Source: Mycogone perniciosa
Lineage: Eukaryota; Ascomycota; Sordariomycetes; Hypocreales; Hypocreaceae
Direction of reading: 5' to 3'
Assembly: GCA_025331125.1 (NCBI GenBank)
Contig: JAOALB010000017.1
Span: forward strand, 1-51,565
Length of the DNA stretch: 51,565 nt
A program made the translations under genes and the position numbers. How positions within the stretch are numbered: position 1 is the stretch's first letter; each line of letters opens with the position of its first letter. The notes below the pieces were generated by a model. It had not been told where the DNA came from. It ran no database searches and worked only from the letters and a program-made list of their open reading frames with translations. Below, one piece after another: positions 32,238 to 44,701 of the stretch.

Positions 32238-33356
32238 GGCCGTTCGATGAACTATTGCACTTGTACAGGATTTTTCTCTCAGGCATTTTGGACTGTCTCC
32301 CTAGCCAAGCCGAGCCGTTTCCCACCCATTTTAGGTGGATGTTTGTTTTTACTAATTAGGGTAACTTTGAGACTTCTCGGATTGGAACAGGCGTTTTAGG
32401 AGCCAAGGGGAAAGACAGTGTGATTGAAGCTTCGGATCCAGCATTTAAACCGCACCCTGGTGACCAAACAAGCTGGCGTATGCATTGCTCTCTTCAGCTT
32501 AGCTGTTCCATGCAAGTTCCAAGGTTCTCAAGTGCATTAATCTTCCTGAAGATTGGCGCTCGGAGGCTGAGGAGACTAGATCGACATGGTTGAGGAGATA
32601 TTCTCGCCCCGATTCAAGGAAGAAAAGCCGTAGATAGCGAGAGGCTGTTCTGTCCATGACGAAACGGCGCGAGGAGTTACACCATACCGATCAACGAGTC
32701 GACAAATCAAGTTTCACACTCACCCTCACCATTTTAAGAGGCGCCAGAGGTACCTCATGCTGTCGTACGCATCGTATGCAATGTAATATTACATAGGTAC
32801 TACCACCACACGGGCGTAAATGGCTAATATAGATGCACGAGATCAGGGCCCTTTGTGTGGTGCAGCAATAAATAATTGTGGGCATGATCAGTACAGCGGC
32901 ACCATCCACGCAAGTATGAGCTGTGCTCCTTGCCGCATTGCCTTGTCTGTCGACATGGAACGAGTTCTTGAAAACCACACAATCTGTTCTCCCGATGAAG
33001 GGGTTCTGGTTAGAGACATGGCCACCAGTTCCGGAGATGGCGAACGGGATCTGTTTAGATAGACTGCCGAGAACCAGCCCACCTGGTATCATCAGGGCTA
33101 TATGTTGTTTATCTCACTCTTCTCTGTCCTGAACAGGCCAAGAACTGGGCAAACAAAGAACCCAAACTCTCTCACCTCAGTTACCAAAACAAACAATGGA
33201 GTATTTAAGCCATAGATCCAGCTGTAGGGAACTGCCACATCTTCAAACTCGGCATCCTTGCCAGGGCTTTGGGCGTGGATTTTCTTTGAAATAGTGGCGG
33301 GTTTTGTTCTGCGAATGATGCAGAGTCGAATCTGGCGGACTAGGTAGGTCGAGATT
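32238..33356. other. Intergenic downstream of Iws1
   Basis: No supportable gene. A 133-codon frame on the minus strand (32691-33092) and its overlapping plus-strand frames look like chance openings. Confidence 0.45.
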
Positions 33357-33428
33357 TTGGACGGCATATCTTACTTACATGCTTACTATGATGATCTTAA
33401 TGATGAATTATACGGGTTATCAAAGGAA

Positions 33429-33833
33429 ATGAACTTTCATGCTTCGCCAAATAGCTTGTGTGCCCATGCGGCACGATGGAGATATCCGTTCTTGATGACG
33501 TCTTTGACGGTGGCATGCGTATTGTATTCATCACATAGGCCAATTATGTCCAATATTGAGGGTGAGTTTATCATATCGTAAACGCTTTTTCATTTCATTT
33601 ATAGAGCATGGCTATGAACTGACAGTAGATATGTTAGCATACAAAGTGCATCCTTCAAGGTATCATCAACAAGAGCGGCTGGTCACTGCTAAATCCGCAA
33701 ACGACGCTTATGCACTAGGAATAACCAGACGCATGGAAGATATTCAAGTTCTGCAGGGCCTCAGGGCCTCTTTTGTTGGAATGCATCGTCTGGACATGGT
33801 AATCGATATGGGTGAGTTTCGAGGGGGATCATG
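33429..33833 (+). CDS. Possible small spliced gene, unknown function
   Basis: A frame open from about 33357 meets a GTGAGT donor at 33562. A TTTATAG acceptor ends at 33604, and the splice (43 nt, phase 1) continues in frame to a stop at 33833. From the first ATG (33429) this gives about 120 aa with no recognised domain. The first exon has a short hydrophobic stretch (FLMTSLTVACVLYSS). A single consistent splice is weak support in 500 bp of otherwise anonymous DNA; it could be a relic or chance. Confidence 0.22.
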
Positions 33834-34060
33834 AAAGCATCAGACCAGAAAGCCGTCTAAGCAACGTCGAAGAGTCATTCACCATCATGCTATTTAGCCC
33901 TCTTCCAGCATGTTCAGCGCGTTTGCTGTGGCTCCTCCAATTTAGAATGCCGGCATCTTTGCTAGTCTGAGGAGGATAGGGTCTGGAGCACTAGCCAATT
34001 TGATGGTGGTTGATCACGTCTCGCCTCGAGAAGAAATCTTGTGATCCTGGTCTATGTAGC

Positions 34061-37000
34061 TCATCCACCGTTCCTCAGCTTTCGATTTCCTTTTTTTGTT
34101 TTCAGGCTTTCGGCCCAAGCATCCTCGAATAGCGTCTTCTTGGGCTTGACCTCCCACTCCTGAATGTTGAGCCTCCTGACAACTTGGAATGCGCCAGTGC
34201 CAACGCTCATCGTCTGTCCCATGATGATACATTCCGATACACCTTCAATACGATCAGTCTTCATGCCAGCAGCCGCTTCAAACAGGTGGTCGGGCGTCTT
34301 CTCGAAAGAGGCCAGCTGTAACACACTCTCTCGCATCTTGGACAAGCCAAATCGAGTGATGCCAAGCACTTCACCCTTGAATGTCATGACATCGGCTAGC
34401 AGCTGGATATGACGCGGGTCGATGTTCATACCAGACATGACACTGGAAATCTCTTCAACAATGGTGGTTCGGGCGGCTTCAATGCCCAAAACATCACGGG
34501 ACTCCATAACAGAGTTGGAGCGTGCCTTGGTGCCGATAACACCTTCTGTCGTCATACAGGAGCGCAGCCCATAGCCTTCAACCAGCACTGTATGCTCAAG
34601 TGATTTCTCAGATGTTTGGATGATGGCTCTTGTGGCCTCGGGATAGCCCGAAATTGGGACTTTCGGTAGCATCCGGCGAAGATGATTGACCCGCAGAAGG
34701 AAGTCAGCAGCCTCGTCCGTCATTGTCGCAGAGCCGCCACTGCGCAGTCTCTTCTTGACTGCGTCGGGGTCAGTCCAGCTATTCAAGACGTAAATCTTAA
34801 CGTAGCTTGGGCCGACAGAGATATCGCTTGGCTGGATCTTGAGCTTTTTGAACCTCAAGATGGCTTCCGCAATGTCTACAACTCCAATCCCCAGGTGCAT
34901 GTCTTGTAATGCTTCCATATTGATGTAAAGGACAATGGTACCGCGGTCGCTGACCCACTCGTCTTCAATGGCCTTGAGAACGTCGAGGACATATGTCTTT
35001 TCAATCCGCCCCTTTACAATTCGTGCAGCCTCTATTTGCTTGTTGTTGAGAAGAGGACATGTAATGACCGGTGTACTGATATTTTTAGACGCGTTGATAA
35101 TTTCCTTGATACGTGGCACACCCTGAGTGATACTCATACCCGCAACACCTGCGAAATGGAAAGTCTTCAATGTCATCTGCGTTCCTGGCTCACCAATGGA
35201 CTGCGCACCCACAGCGCCCACAGCATGACCAGGTTCGACGTGAGCTTTATGATATCGCTCAAGACACTCTTTGATAAACCTTTGAAGAGTAGCGAAGGAG
35301 ACTTTGGCAACTCGTTCGACGCGAGCAAGTTGAACCTTGTGATCTGGTGACGCGTTGATCGTTATATCGCCGTCGCGTGGATCGGGATCTAGACCAACTA
35401 ATTTGCGAGCCTTGGACATCTTTTCAGCACGTCCAGCAACATATGAGTAGACCGTCTCAATGAAGTTTCGTGCACTCTCGTGCTCGTCAATGGCCTCGTC
35501 GCTTGGATCAGAGTAGTCAAGACTCTGGTTGTCTACTAAGCGCCGCCTCTTGTAACGCAGCTTTTCCTTGTCAAGCATAGAGGTACAGGCCTCAAGGATC
35601 TCGTGCGGGAGCATTGTTTTCTCGTCGTTGTTCCACGTGACGCTTTCTGCGTGAGTCCACGTGCGATCGAACTGCACCGGAACTGCAGAACCTTCCATGT
35701 CCACGGGATCTAACTTGTCTGCACCAAATTGGAACTGAACAATAGTTCCCGATGATGTTCGAACAGTATCGTCGTACTGCGTAGACAGGTCTTCCAAAGA
35801 TTTCATCAACCGTCTTGACATGTACCCAGTTTCGGCAGTTTTGACAGCGGTATCAATCAAACCTTCTCGTCCTGACATGGCGTGGAAGAAGAATTCTGTT
35901 GGGTACAATCCGGAGTAGAAGCTGTTCCGCACGAAACCCTTGGATGCAGGCTGACGCGCGTTCTTGTGGAAGTGAGGCAAAGTTCGGTCTTGAAAACCAT
36001 CGTGAACACGCTGGCCGCCAATAATCTGCTGTCCGACACAAGCAACCATCTGCGCGACGTTGATGTGTAAACCTTTGGATCCTGAGTTGGCCATAATCAA
36101 CGGGGCATTGTTTCGACTCAAGGCGTCCACACACTGTTGACCAGCTTGTTGTCGAACTTCACTAAGAATACCGGACATGGAAATTTCCAGAGTCTGCTCC
36201 ATGTCACAGCCCGGTGCCTTTGTAAGCTTGCCTTGGTTAAAAGTCTCAATCAGATTATCACACTTATTGTAGGCATCCTGGGCGAGTTTGTCTTTGGACC
36301 TGGTCAATTCAGCCATGGGGAAGACATCGCCGACGCCGAGCGAGAAGCCCTGATTCCCCAGCTGCCTTGCGCATAGCTTGGTCAGTCGATTCATGGCCAT
36401 AACTGCATGGTCTGGACCAAAATCTCGGAGGATGATGTAAAAGACAGAGTTCTTTTTGCCAGATCCGATGATAGACTTGTCCATGCGCCCACACATAACT
36501 TCTGAATTTCGGACGACCAACCATCCGTCGCTTGGGTCCATGTCTGGGCATTTGACAGATTTGGGTGAAAATTCTCTGCATTTGGCGTCAAGGTTGACGA
36601 GAACAGGCGAGTCCTTGTTGGGACGCATAAGCACGTTGAACACCTGTTTGCCTGTCCAGAGAGCTTCCGGCTTAATGATGGTTGGAGGAGGAAGATCGAT
36701 GCGAGTTCTACCATCCATCATGTGTGTGCAGATGTAGGTGAAGGCTTTGCGGTTGAAGAACTTGTCTTTGCTGCTAAGAAGGTATGAGGCAGTAATGAAA
36801 TCCTGAGTAGCAGCAATGATGGGCTCTCCGTTTTTGGGAGTGGCAAGGTTGTGTTTCACACCCATGAGGGTAATGGCCTCGGCACGCGCTTCTTCCGACT
36901 GTGGGACATGGAGATTCATTTCGTCTCCGTCAAAATCGGCATTGTAAGGTCCACAAACACATTCGTTGAGGCGGAAAGTCCTCCACGGTCTGATTTTGGC

Positions 37001-38594
37001 GAGATGGCTCATGATACTGAGTTTGTGCAGAGATGGCTGTCGATTGAAGAGAACAATGTCTCCGTCTTCAAGATGTCGCTCGACAACATCGCCAATTCGT
37101 AGGTCTCTGGCTACCATTGCCTTGTCACCAAACTGAAGGTTTTGTTTCCAGCTTCCGTTGTCCTTGATTACATGGTTGGCTCCTGGCCAGACACCTGGTC
37201 CATTGATCACACATTGTCTCAACTTCTCCATGTTGTGACTCTGCACTCGCTCAGGGAACGTTAGGTTCTTTGCGACAAGTTGGGGTACTGCCACTTGGTC
37301 GATGCCGAGATTTGGATCTGGCGAGATGACAGTTCGGCCGGAGAAGTCGACTCGCTTTCCAGACAAGTTTCCTCTGAAGCGTCCCTGCTTGCCCTTGAGG
37401 CGCTGGCAAAAGCCTCGAATGCTTTTTCCGAAGCCAGGTTGATTCAGACCGGGAACATCACTGTTGACATACATTGCAATCTGCAGCTGCATGTACTCCC
37501 ACTGCTCCATAATGGTTTGCATAGGCTTTCCTTTGTTTAATGCTGTTCTGATTAATCCACTGATGTAGACGATTTCAGCTAGTTTTGCGGTAAGATCGTC
37601 TTCGTTACTGGCCCCCTCTTGCGCAACAGAAGGCCTAATACATACTGGGGGCGCAGGGATGAACTGCCAGATAAACATCTCTGGTCGGCCCTCAGTGGAA
37701 TCCAGGCCAAGCAATTCGCAGTCTGTCGAGCTAATCATCTTGAAGTGGTTCAAAACCCAGAGTGGATTCAAGTCCTCCATGGCCCTGGGTAAGTGCTTAT
37801 CCAAATCGGGATTCAACTTCTTGGCTTCATCGAAAGAGGCATCAAAAGCAAGCTTGCTCTCCGGGGGCAGTTTCTTCTGCGAAGTCGACTTCTTGTAGGC
37901 AGAGAATTTGTCGTGGGTGAGCTTCAGAACTCCAAACTTTCGGATCTGACCGTTGAGTTCGCCACAGTAAGGACACTGCTTGCATTTCCTGCACTGCTCA
38001 TTGATCTTCTTGCAGATTTGGGTTCGGCGAATGTTGTCCAAAGGTCGCCGCAGGTCTTGAAGAAAGGATCGTCGCTCGGATTCGGTAAGCAGGACTCGGG
38101 CGCAAGTCTTGCAGATGTTCTGAAGAATACTCTGGATGAAGCGCAAATAGCCGATATGGAAGGCAGGAAGTGCTAGTCGGACGTGGCCGAAGTGGCCTAT
38201 GCAAAACTGCAATGGCTCTTGACATGTACCGCATTTCCCGGTTTTGCTCGATGTTCCCTGTGAGAGGACATGGCGTTAGCCAAATCCACCGCTTCGCGAA
38301 ACACCCAGAATAGGTGGACTCACCATGCGTAGATCCAGTGCTCCATTTGTCAGCGGAGATCGGTTGTTGTCGATATCATAGAGCATGCGCTGAGAGACCT
38401 CCAGCACGCCTTGGTTGACAATGTCCTGGTTGGACCTGCAAACATACAGATATCAGCATTACAAATCGCAAAAGTGAGGAAGCAAAAAACGACCGGACTT
38501 ACTGAATGCCAAACTTGATCCCTTTGAAGCGCTTGGGCAAGTTGTCGACCAGCTGCTCCTTGGTCGGAGTTGAAGACGCCGCCGCGTGCGCCAT
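34061..38594 (-). CDS. RPC1: RNA polymerase III largest subunit (Rpc1/RPC160)
   Basis: Three exons, 38594-38503, 38435-38324 and 38257-34061, give 1466 aa (introns 67 and 66 nt). The last exon is uninterrupted for 4.2 kb. The zinc-binding clamp head (CGTCQEPLQFCIGHFGH, then CKKINEQCRKCKQCPYCGE) is followed by the fork and active-site regions. The catalytic metal-binding NADFDGDEMNLHVP is at about residue 507. The bridge helix and trigger loop region includes TEFFFHAMSGREGLIDTAVK and GAVGAQSIGEPGTQMTLKTF. The absence of a heptad-repeat C-terminal domain and the ending after MGQTMSVGTGAFQVV exclude the Pol II subunit; overall similarity fits Pol III rather than Pol I. It forms the catalytic core that transcribes tRNA and 5S genes in the nucleus. 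Confidence 0.95.
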
Positions 38595-39552
38595 TGTGTC
38601 GCCTCCTCAATCGGGGATTCGCCTGCTGGAAATTCGAGTTGCGATTGCTACCATGACAGCATGGTATTTCCGGGTCGGTCGCTGAGAAATATGAAGGCCA
38701 ATGTGGTGGACAGAGAGAGAATCGCGCGCGAGATGACGGAAGATGCAGAAAAGCGATGCGTCTGAGATAAATTTTGTAGCTTCGAGTCACCACCCACTCG
38801 GTCCCCACCACGCTATCGATAAGCGCACACCTCTGGACCTCAAAAGATACCCCACCACTCTGACCTGTGGGATGAAGTTTGAACCAACAAGCATGCATCA
38901 ACTTGCAGGGAATCAATGGCTGGAGAGTGCTTGATTCGCTGGAAAGAGGAATAGTTTATGGCGGCATATTACTTCGTAATAATGCCAGAAGTCGACAGAA
39001 GCTCAACGCGAGTACGTACTTACACAGTCCCTCGAAATTTGAACTCCAACTCTTCGCGCGATAACTGCTACGACCAGTTATGAGCCCTCTTTCTAAGTTC
39101 ACTCGACTCTTTACACAAGATCAGACAGTCCCTCGAGCTATGGCAATTATATGGTACCTTCGTGGGTCTTGTTTGACCTATGAACACAGACCTGTCATTG
39201 GAAGAACATATGCCCGTCACCTTTGGAAGGAGTATAAAAGAGAAGCATATGAATACTTTACAGAATGATATAAAAATCGTTTCCTGAAACCTCTGTCCAT
39301 ACATTATTTTACCATTGATACAAAACTCCATCATACCATAATAAAAGCTCTCTCCTTGAAGAGTCCAGGAGCTTACATATCTGCCAATGTGAAGACGCCT
39401 GTAAGTCCGATTACACTCCGCTATACGAAGTACCCCGCGCTATTCCATCACTATAAGTAGCAGCATCATTCAACCGCAACTTCAACCTTTATATAGTTCA
39501 GTTCGAAACCAGCAATTATAGCAGCAAGTTTGAGCTCTGTCGTCAATATACA
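38595..39552. promoter_or_regulatory. Divergent intergenic region between Rpc1 and oxygenase 1
   Basis: It contains the Rpc1 promoter (proximal 150 bp, C/T-rich on the coding strand) and, at the other end, the oxygenase 1 promoter with a TATA box. It also holds two TTCGTA/TACGAA words (38972 and 39424) related to the TACGGAGTA family. Confidence 0.5.
39488..39496 (+). promoter_or_regulatory. TATA box of oxygenase 1
   Basis: TTTATATAG lies 57-65 bp upstream of the ATG at 39553, a strong TATA element at a typical distance for a regulated fungal gene. Confidence 0.55.
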
Positions 39553-40708
39553 ATGCCTAATATTCATAACGACTTCACTGAGATTCCCGTCATCGATCTG
39601 TCGATGGCGGATGATCCGCAGTCGGTTCCGAGTCTTCTGAGCGCCCTTCGTGTTGCTTTGACCGAGGTGGGCTTCCTCTATGTCTCAAACCACCAGGTGC
39701 CACGACATGTTGTCAACGACCTTATTGATATTTTGCCTAAGATTTTCGCCTTGCCAAACAGCGCAAAGAGTGAGGTTGCACTCGAAAACTCTCCACATTT
39801 TTTAGGATATAGCGGTACTGGCACTGAGAGCACCGCTGGAGGCAAGGATGAGAGAGAACAGTTCGAGTTTGCGACTGAGCTGACGGCAAACGGTGACGCT
39901 CATGCTTCGTTCTACGAAGGCTTGCGAGGCCCAAACCAAGTAAGCTTCCCAGATGAGTTGATTGCAGATTATGGCATTAATCTCTACAATTATTTACCTA
40001 TTAACATGTTTCGTGAAGTGGCCCTCCGGCGTTACTGAGCTGCGACCAATTGTCGAGGCCTATATCACAGAATTGACACGCCTGGGGGAGCGATTCCTTG
40101 CTCTGGTCGCCCAAGCACTTGACTTGCCCACTGAGACGTTCCATCCATTTCTCTCTGACCAGCATCGGCTCAAACTCGTACACTATCCTGCGGTCCCCCC
40201 TGACTCTAGTGCCAACCAAGGTGTTGGCCCTCACAAGGACTCATCGGGATGGTGGACTTTCTTGCTTCAAGCTTCGCCACCAGAGGTCAAGGGGCTACAG
40301 GTCCTCAACAAAAGCGGTAATTGGATTGATGTACCTGTCTTGGCCGACACTTTTGTCGTCAACATCGGTCAGACTTTCGAGGTTGTCACCCACGGCGTTT
40401 GCAGAGCCACCACGCATCGTGTCCTCTCGAGCTCCAACGAGCGATTCAGTGTCCCATTTTTCCAGGGTGTACGGCGGGATCTGACCAAGCACGACGCACT
40501 CGAGCCTCTTCGTCATCACTTCTCCGCTTTCGGCCCCGAGGTCGGCGTCGAGTCAAACGAGGGTCGAGCAATCGACTCGCCTTTCTTGAGGGGCAACTAC
40601 GACACATGGGGCGAGAGTCAACTCAGAACCAAGATTCGAAGTCACAGGGTTAACGGGAAGAAATTCTATCCCCAGGTCTACGAACAGTACATTAACGATA
40701 CTGTCTAA
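39553..40708 (+). CDS. 2-oxoglutarate/Fe(II)-dependent oxygenase (isopenicillin N synthase-like) 1
   Basis: Two exons, 39553-39939 and 40019-40708, give 358 aa; the 79-nt intron joins LRGPN-Q to WPSGVTE, the family-typical GPNQWP. The N-terminal DIOX_N domain (IPVIDLSMADD, EVGFLYVSNHQVP) is followed by the double-stranded beta-helix. Iron ligands are His201 and Asp203 in GVGPHKDSSGWW and His262 in TTHRVLSS, with the 2-oxoglutarate-binding Arg271-x-Ser273 (RFSVPFF) downstream. All catalytic residues are present, so it should be active. It is probably cytosolic; no signal or membrane segment. It is arranged tail-to-tail with a second oxygenase, only 77 bp apart. Substrate unknown; such enzymes hydroxylate, desaturate or cyclise small molecules. 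Confidence 0.9.
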
Positions 40709-40785
40709 TTCATTTTCTGTATCACATTGATGTTTGAGTTCTAAATGCGAACCTCCATCCCTGAGGGCCTTTAATATCATGTTGG

Positions 40786-42064
40786 CTAATCGTAGTACTT
40801 TGCGGTCTTGCCACCAATAATGGTCTGCTCCCCTTCTCCGCCTTTGAACTTGTCTTTAGCTACACCCTTGGCTACTCTGGCCTTGACCCAGTCACCAGCC
40901 GTGATTCCCACCGCGCTCGCATCAATGGTTTTATTATACCCAAGCCTCTCGAGCACGCTACTCACCACAGGTCGTAGTTCGACATTGTCTTCGGGCCGCA
41001 CAAAATACAGTACGCCGAGTCTGTCTACGTCCTGTTGATCTGGAGGTGGCGCCACGACGCGATGGATGCTGCTCTTCAAGAAGCCATTCGTGAGGAACTC
41101 GAGAGAGTCTGCTACATTGACGGTGATACTATTCGGATACGGCTTCACCCACTTCCACGAGCCCTCTGGGGTTCTCACCTGAAGCGCCGCCACGGGTTGA
41201 CGGAAAAGAAGTGTGAGACTGCCAAAGTCGGTATGGCCCTTGACCCAAACGTTGTCGAGGGCGCTGTTTTGCTCCTCTGTGAGGTGGTGGTACTTCATGT
41301 ACCGCAAATGACAGTCACTTTTCTCATTGTATCGATGGCGGTTGAGAAAAAAGTCTTCTGGCAGCTCGAGAATGATAGCGCAGAGAACCAAGAGTTTCCC
41401 AGCGATATTGTCATGGATGTGTCGTGCGAACCGCTCGATCTCAGCGCGATTTTGGTTGATGATCTCTGGTTGGGGACGGTCATATGCTGGAATGAACTTG
41501 GGGATGTTGAAAATTTCTGTGTTATCCTGGATTCCAGGACGAATTTCCTTTATGGGGGTTGGAGGTTTAGCATCTTGTATTTGAAGGGCCCCAAGATTTG
41601 ACTTACACGGATACCCAGCGGCTTGTAGCCATTGTACCCGCCTTTCTCAAGTTCAGCGCGATACTTCAGTTTCTCGTCGGTTGGTAAGTTGAACACCTCC
41701 TTGCCAATAGCGAACTGCCGATCAACCTCTTCCTGGCTCAGTCCGAAATTAACAATGTAGAAAAAACCTTTATCCTATAATGAGAGCTGCTCGTACCAAA
41801 ATTGGGAAGGAGGCTTACCGATCTTTTGAATGGCCTCATGTAGTTGCTTTGCAAGACGTTCCTTGCGTCCAGGCTGATCAAACTCAGATAGGTCGAGCGT
41901 GATAAGATCGGCCCAGTCCACTTTGAAATCACGAGTCAGCTATTAACAGACGTATTGATACTGGGCATTGCTTCCTTACGTTCGTAAGCTGTCTCTGGTA
42001 TCTGATGATACGTGGGAACGTTGGTAGAGCCCACCGGAAAGCTATTGGACACAGCAGTCGCCAT
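40786..42064 (-). CDS. 2-oxoglutarate/Fe(II)-dependent oxygenase (isopenicillin N synthase-like) 2
   Basis: Four exons, 42064-41980, 41920-41819, 41767-41607 and 41547-40786, give 369 aa (introns 59, 51 and 59 nt). Each junction restores frame at conserved positions: YE/LDWADLIT, QKIG/FFYIVNFG and PLGIR/EIRPGI. The segment from FFYIVNFGLSQEEVDRQF through YKPLGI is DIOX_N. Iron ligands are His221 and Asp223 (VKGHTDFGSLT) and His278 (SSIHRVVAPP). The Arg of the cosubstrate site is Arg292 in DRLGVLYF, with Gly where oxygenase 1 has Ser. It is clearly a different subfamily from oxygenase 1, so the pair is not a recent duplication. It is transcribed divergently from the permease gene 663 bp away, suggesting common control. 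Confidence 0.9.
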
Positions 42065-42727
42065 TTCCCCCGCAATAATGAAGTAAGATTTAGAATGGTG
42101 ATGCTCCTCTTTATTTTGTGACGTAGACGTTATTACAGGGGGAACTTATTCCATGATACTTGCTCCGGTCCGACGCGTCAAGTCCGTTTTATAAAAGCAT
42201 AGCCTACGCCGAAGAATTAATAGCGTAGCTTTCAGCTCTAGGTATACATGCCCGTTTGAAGAGAAGTTCCATATATACCAATGAAATGAGGAAAAGGTGA
42301 CCAATCCCAAGCCTTGCCAGGGTGGCTCGATGTCACGCTTGGCTTGCGTGATTGATGATGATTATGGCGATACCCTTGCACGCCCGTAGCATTGGTACGA
42401 TATCGTGTAGGCGCGGAGATCCCATGGATATAACCAGCCGAGAATACCGAAATTTGATTTTATCCGGATTCATCGCTACGACTTATTCTCAATTGTGTTT
42501 GAATTTCGGTGGTTCTGATAGGATTGTCGATATGTCCAGCATTCACTAGTATTTCTCTCCCCGCAATGCGTGCTTACAGGGCCATCATGACATGATCGCC
42601 GGTGCCGGCTACTATGAGATTGTCAATCGAAATCATGAATTCGATTTTATGGTAAATATGTATGATGTCAGCCCGGTTGTGGGATGGTAGCAGCCTTCCA
42701 CACGATTGGACAGCTTGACCGGACAAG
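42065..42727. promoter_or_regulatory. Shared divergent promoter of oxygenase 2 and the MFS permease
   Basis: 663 bp lie between two start codons pointing apart. A good TATA on the minus strand (GCTTTTATAAAACGG, 42184-42198) serves oxygenase 2. Several GATA words occur (for example TGATAG at about 42517 and TTATCC at about 42461), compatible with nitrogen control, though such hexamers are common by chance. Confidence 0.55.
42186..42196 (-). promoter_or_regulatory. TATA box of oxygenase 2
   Basis: TATAAAAC on the minus strand, about 125 bp upstream of the ATG at 42064. Confidence 0.5.
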
Positions 42728-44701
42728 ATGGCGACACTCAAAGCTTCAGATCAAGATATGATCCAGACAACCACAGTGGCCATTTCGCCTGAGAAAAATA
42801 ACAATATTCACTATGCCAAGCGTGGTGAGACAATCGAGAACCTTTCGGGTGATGAGAGCATCGACGGCTTTGATGCAGACCGTATGGCAGCAAGAACGCT
42901 CCTCACGGCAGAAGAGGAAAAGAAACTGCTTCGACGCATCGATTGGCGCCTGATGCCCCTTTGCTCTCTCATTTTTATGTTCAAAAACTTGGATTCCCAG
43001 AATGTGAGTACACATCCCCTGATATTAGTTGATGAATCTGATATATATCAAGATATTGTAGGTTTCCAATGCTCGAATCATGAACCAGGGAACAAACCGA
43101 AATATCATGACACAGCTTGGCATGACTTCAGATGAATACAACTTGGTGACGGTGTTGTACTATGTAGGTTGAGATATCTCTGTGCGTCATCTCAAAGTCT
43201 GATCTTGGAGCAGATCCCATACATAGTTGGAGAAGCTCCATCCAACCTACTCCTCAAGCACTTTACGCCATCCAAATGGCAATCAAGGATCATAATCACA
43301 TGGGGTGCTATGCTCATGTTGCATGTTGCCGTTCAGAATAAGAGCGGTCTTTATGCCACCAGATTTCTACTTGGTCTGGTGAGTATTTATTCCGCTTTCA
43401 TCATTATCCAAATGGAACGTAACATAACCTTGAACAATATTTTTAGGCAGAAGCTGGTCAGTTTCCTGGAGTTATTCTTCAGATGTGTTATTGGTACCGA
43501 CCAGATGAAATGTCGCTGAGATTGTTGTACTTCTGTAAGACTATCAAATGTTGCTATGCGATTGTGCTTGCTAAGTCAATGCAGATATTTGTGGCAACAC
43601 TGCCGGAATCATTGGCGGCCTCCTAGCTTTTGCATTTGATCATGCATCTGGCGCTTACGGATTGTCTGGTTGGCAATGGTAAGAGTCCAAGGAGTGTTAC
43701 GAACCGAGAGCTAACATGCATAGGTTGTTTATGTGTGAAGGCAGCCTCACAATCCTGTATGGCATTGCGATTTGGTTTCTTCTTCCAGACTGTAGGTGCT
43801 TCGAGATTCAGATAATCATCACGTCCCCCATTTGACATTAGTAATAGTTCCGGAAACTGCCAGCTGGCTTACCGATCGAGAGAAAGCATTCATACAAGCC
43901 CGGCTACCAGCTAACGCCCCTCAGGTTAACGAGAGCAACTTCAATTTTAAGGAAATCTTAGACTCTTTGAAAGATGTTAGGCTATGGCTTTTTACCGCGG
44001 TTTGGGCCATTTATACCATTGCCACCAACGGTGTTGTCTTCTACCAATCTACAGTTATTGCGAACTTGGGCTTCACGTAAGGCGTCCTAACAACCCCATC
44101 CGGCTTTGCAGAAGATAGCTAATAATATGAATGCAGGAATATCGCTACAGCTCAGATTCTCAACATACCGATTACTGTTACTGGTCTAGTTGTGATCGGT
44201 GTCACGGGTGTATTTGCTGATAATGGTCGATTTCCTAGGCCCCTTTACCCCTTGGGTTGCTTGTCGATCATTCTCGCATGCTACGCAGTGCTGGTCGTGT
44301 ACCCCAATAATGCGGGTGTTTACGTTGCGACTTTGATTGGAAATGCTTTTGCTTCATCATGGTACCCCTTGATGTGGCCGTGGCGAGTACAGACTACAAG
44401 CAGAGCAACTGGATCTGCCTTCTCAATCGGCTTTGTAAACAGCTACGGTCAGATTGGCGGAGCGATTGGTCCTCAGATCTTCCGTAGCATATACGCGCCG
44501 CACTATACTGTACCTTTCACAGTAGCCATGTGCTTAGTTGCCTTATGTATGGTTGTCACTTTGGTAACTTGGTGGGTAACGCGGGACACAGAGCGAGAGA
44601 CGAGAAGGCTCAAGCTGGCCCGAAGAGCGGCGGAATCCAGAGGCGAGACGATTCTCGAGGATGTGGTGGACAGAGACCTTAAACGGCATCGTCAGGCTTG
44701 A
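42728..44701 (+). CDS. MFS transporter, allantoate permease (Dal5-like) family
   Basis: Eight exons: 42728-43003, 43062-43163, 43214-43378, 43447-43534, 43585-43678, 43724-43791, 43848-44076 and 44137-44701, giving 528 aa. Introns are 45-68 nt, and every junction joins conserved membrane-segment sequence. Family marks are RRIDWRLMPLCSLIFMF, YNLVTVLYYIPYIVGEAPSN, KWQSRIIITWGAML, RFLLGLAEAGQFPGVI, YWYRPDEMSLR and CGNTAGIIGGLLAFA. The C-terminal half begins after LPDFPETASWLTDRE with further segments to VTLVTWWVTRD. About 12 membrane helices are predicted by eye, as expected for a plasma-membrane proton symporter of organic anions such as allantoate, vitamins or carboxylates. The particular substrate is not readable. 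It sits head-to-head with oxygenase 2. Confidence 0.88.

Noticed and set aside
32691..33092. 133-codon minus-strand frame after Iws1
   Set aside because: Overlapping frames on the other strand are equally open; composition is not protein-like.
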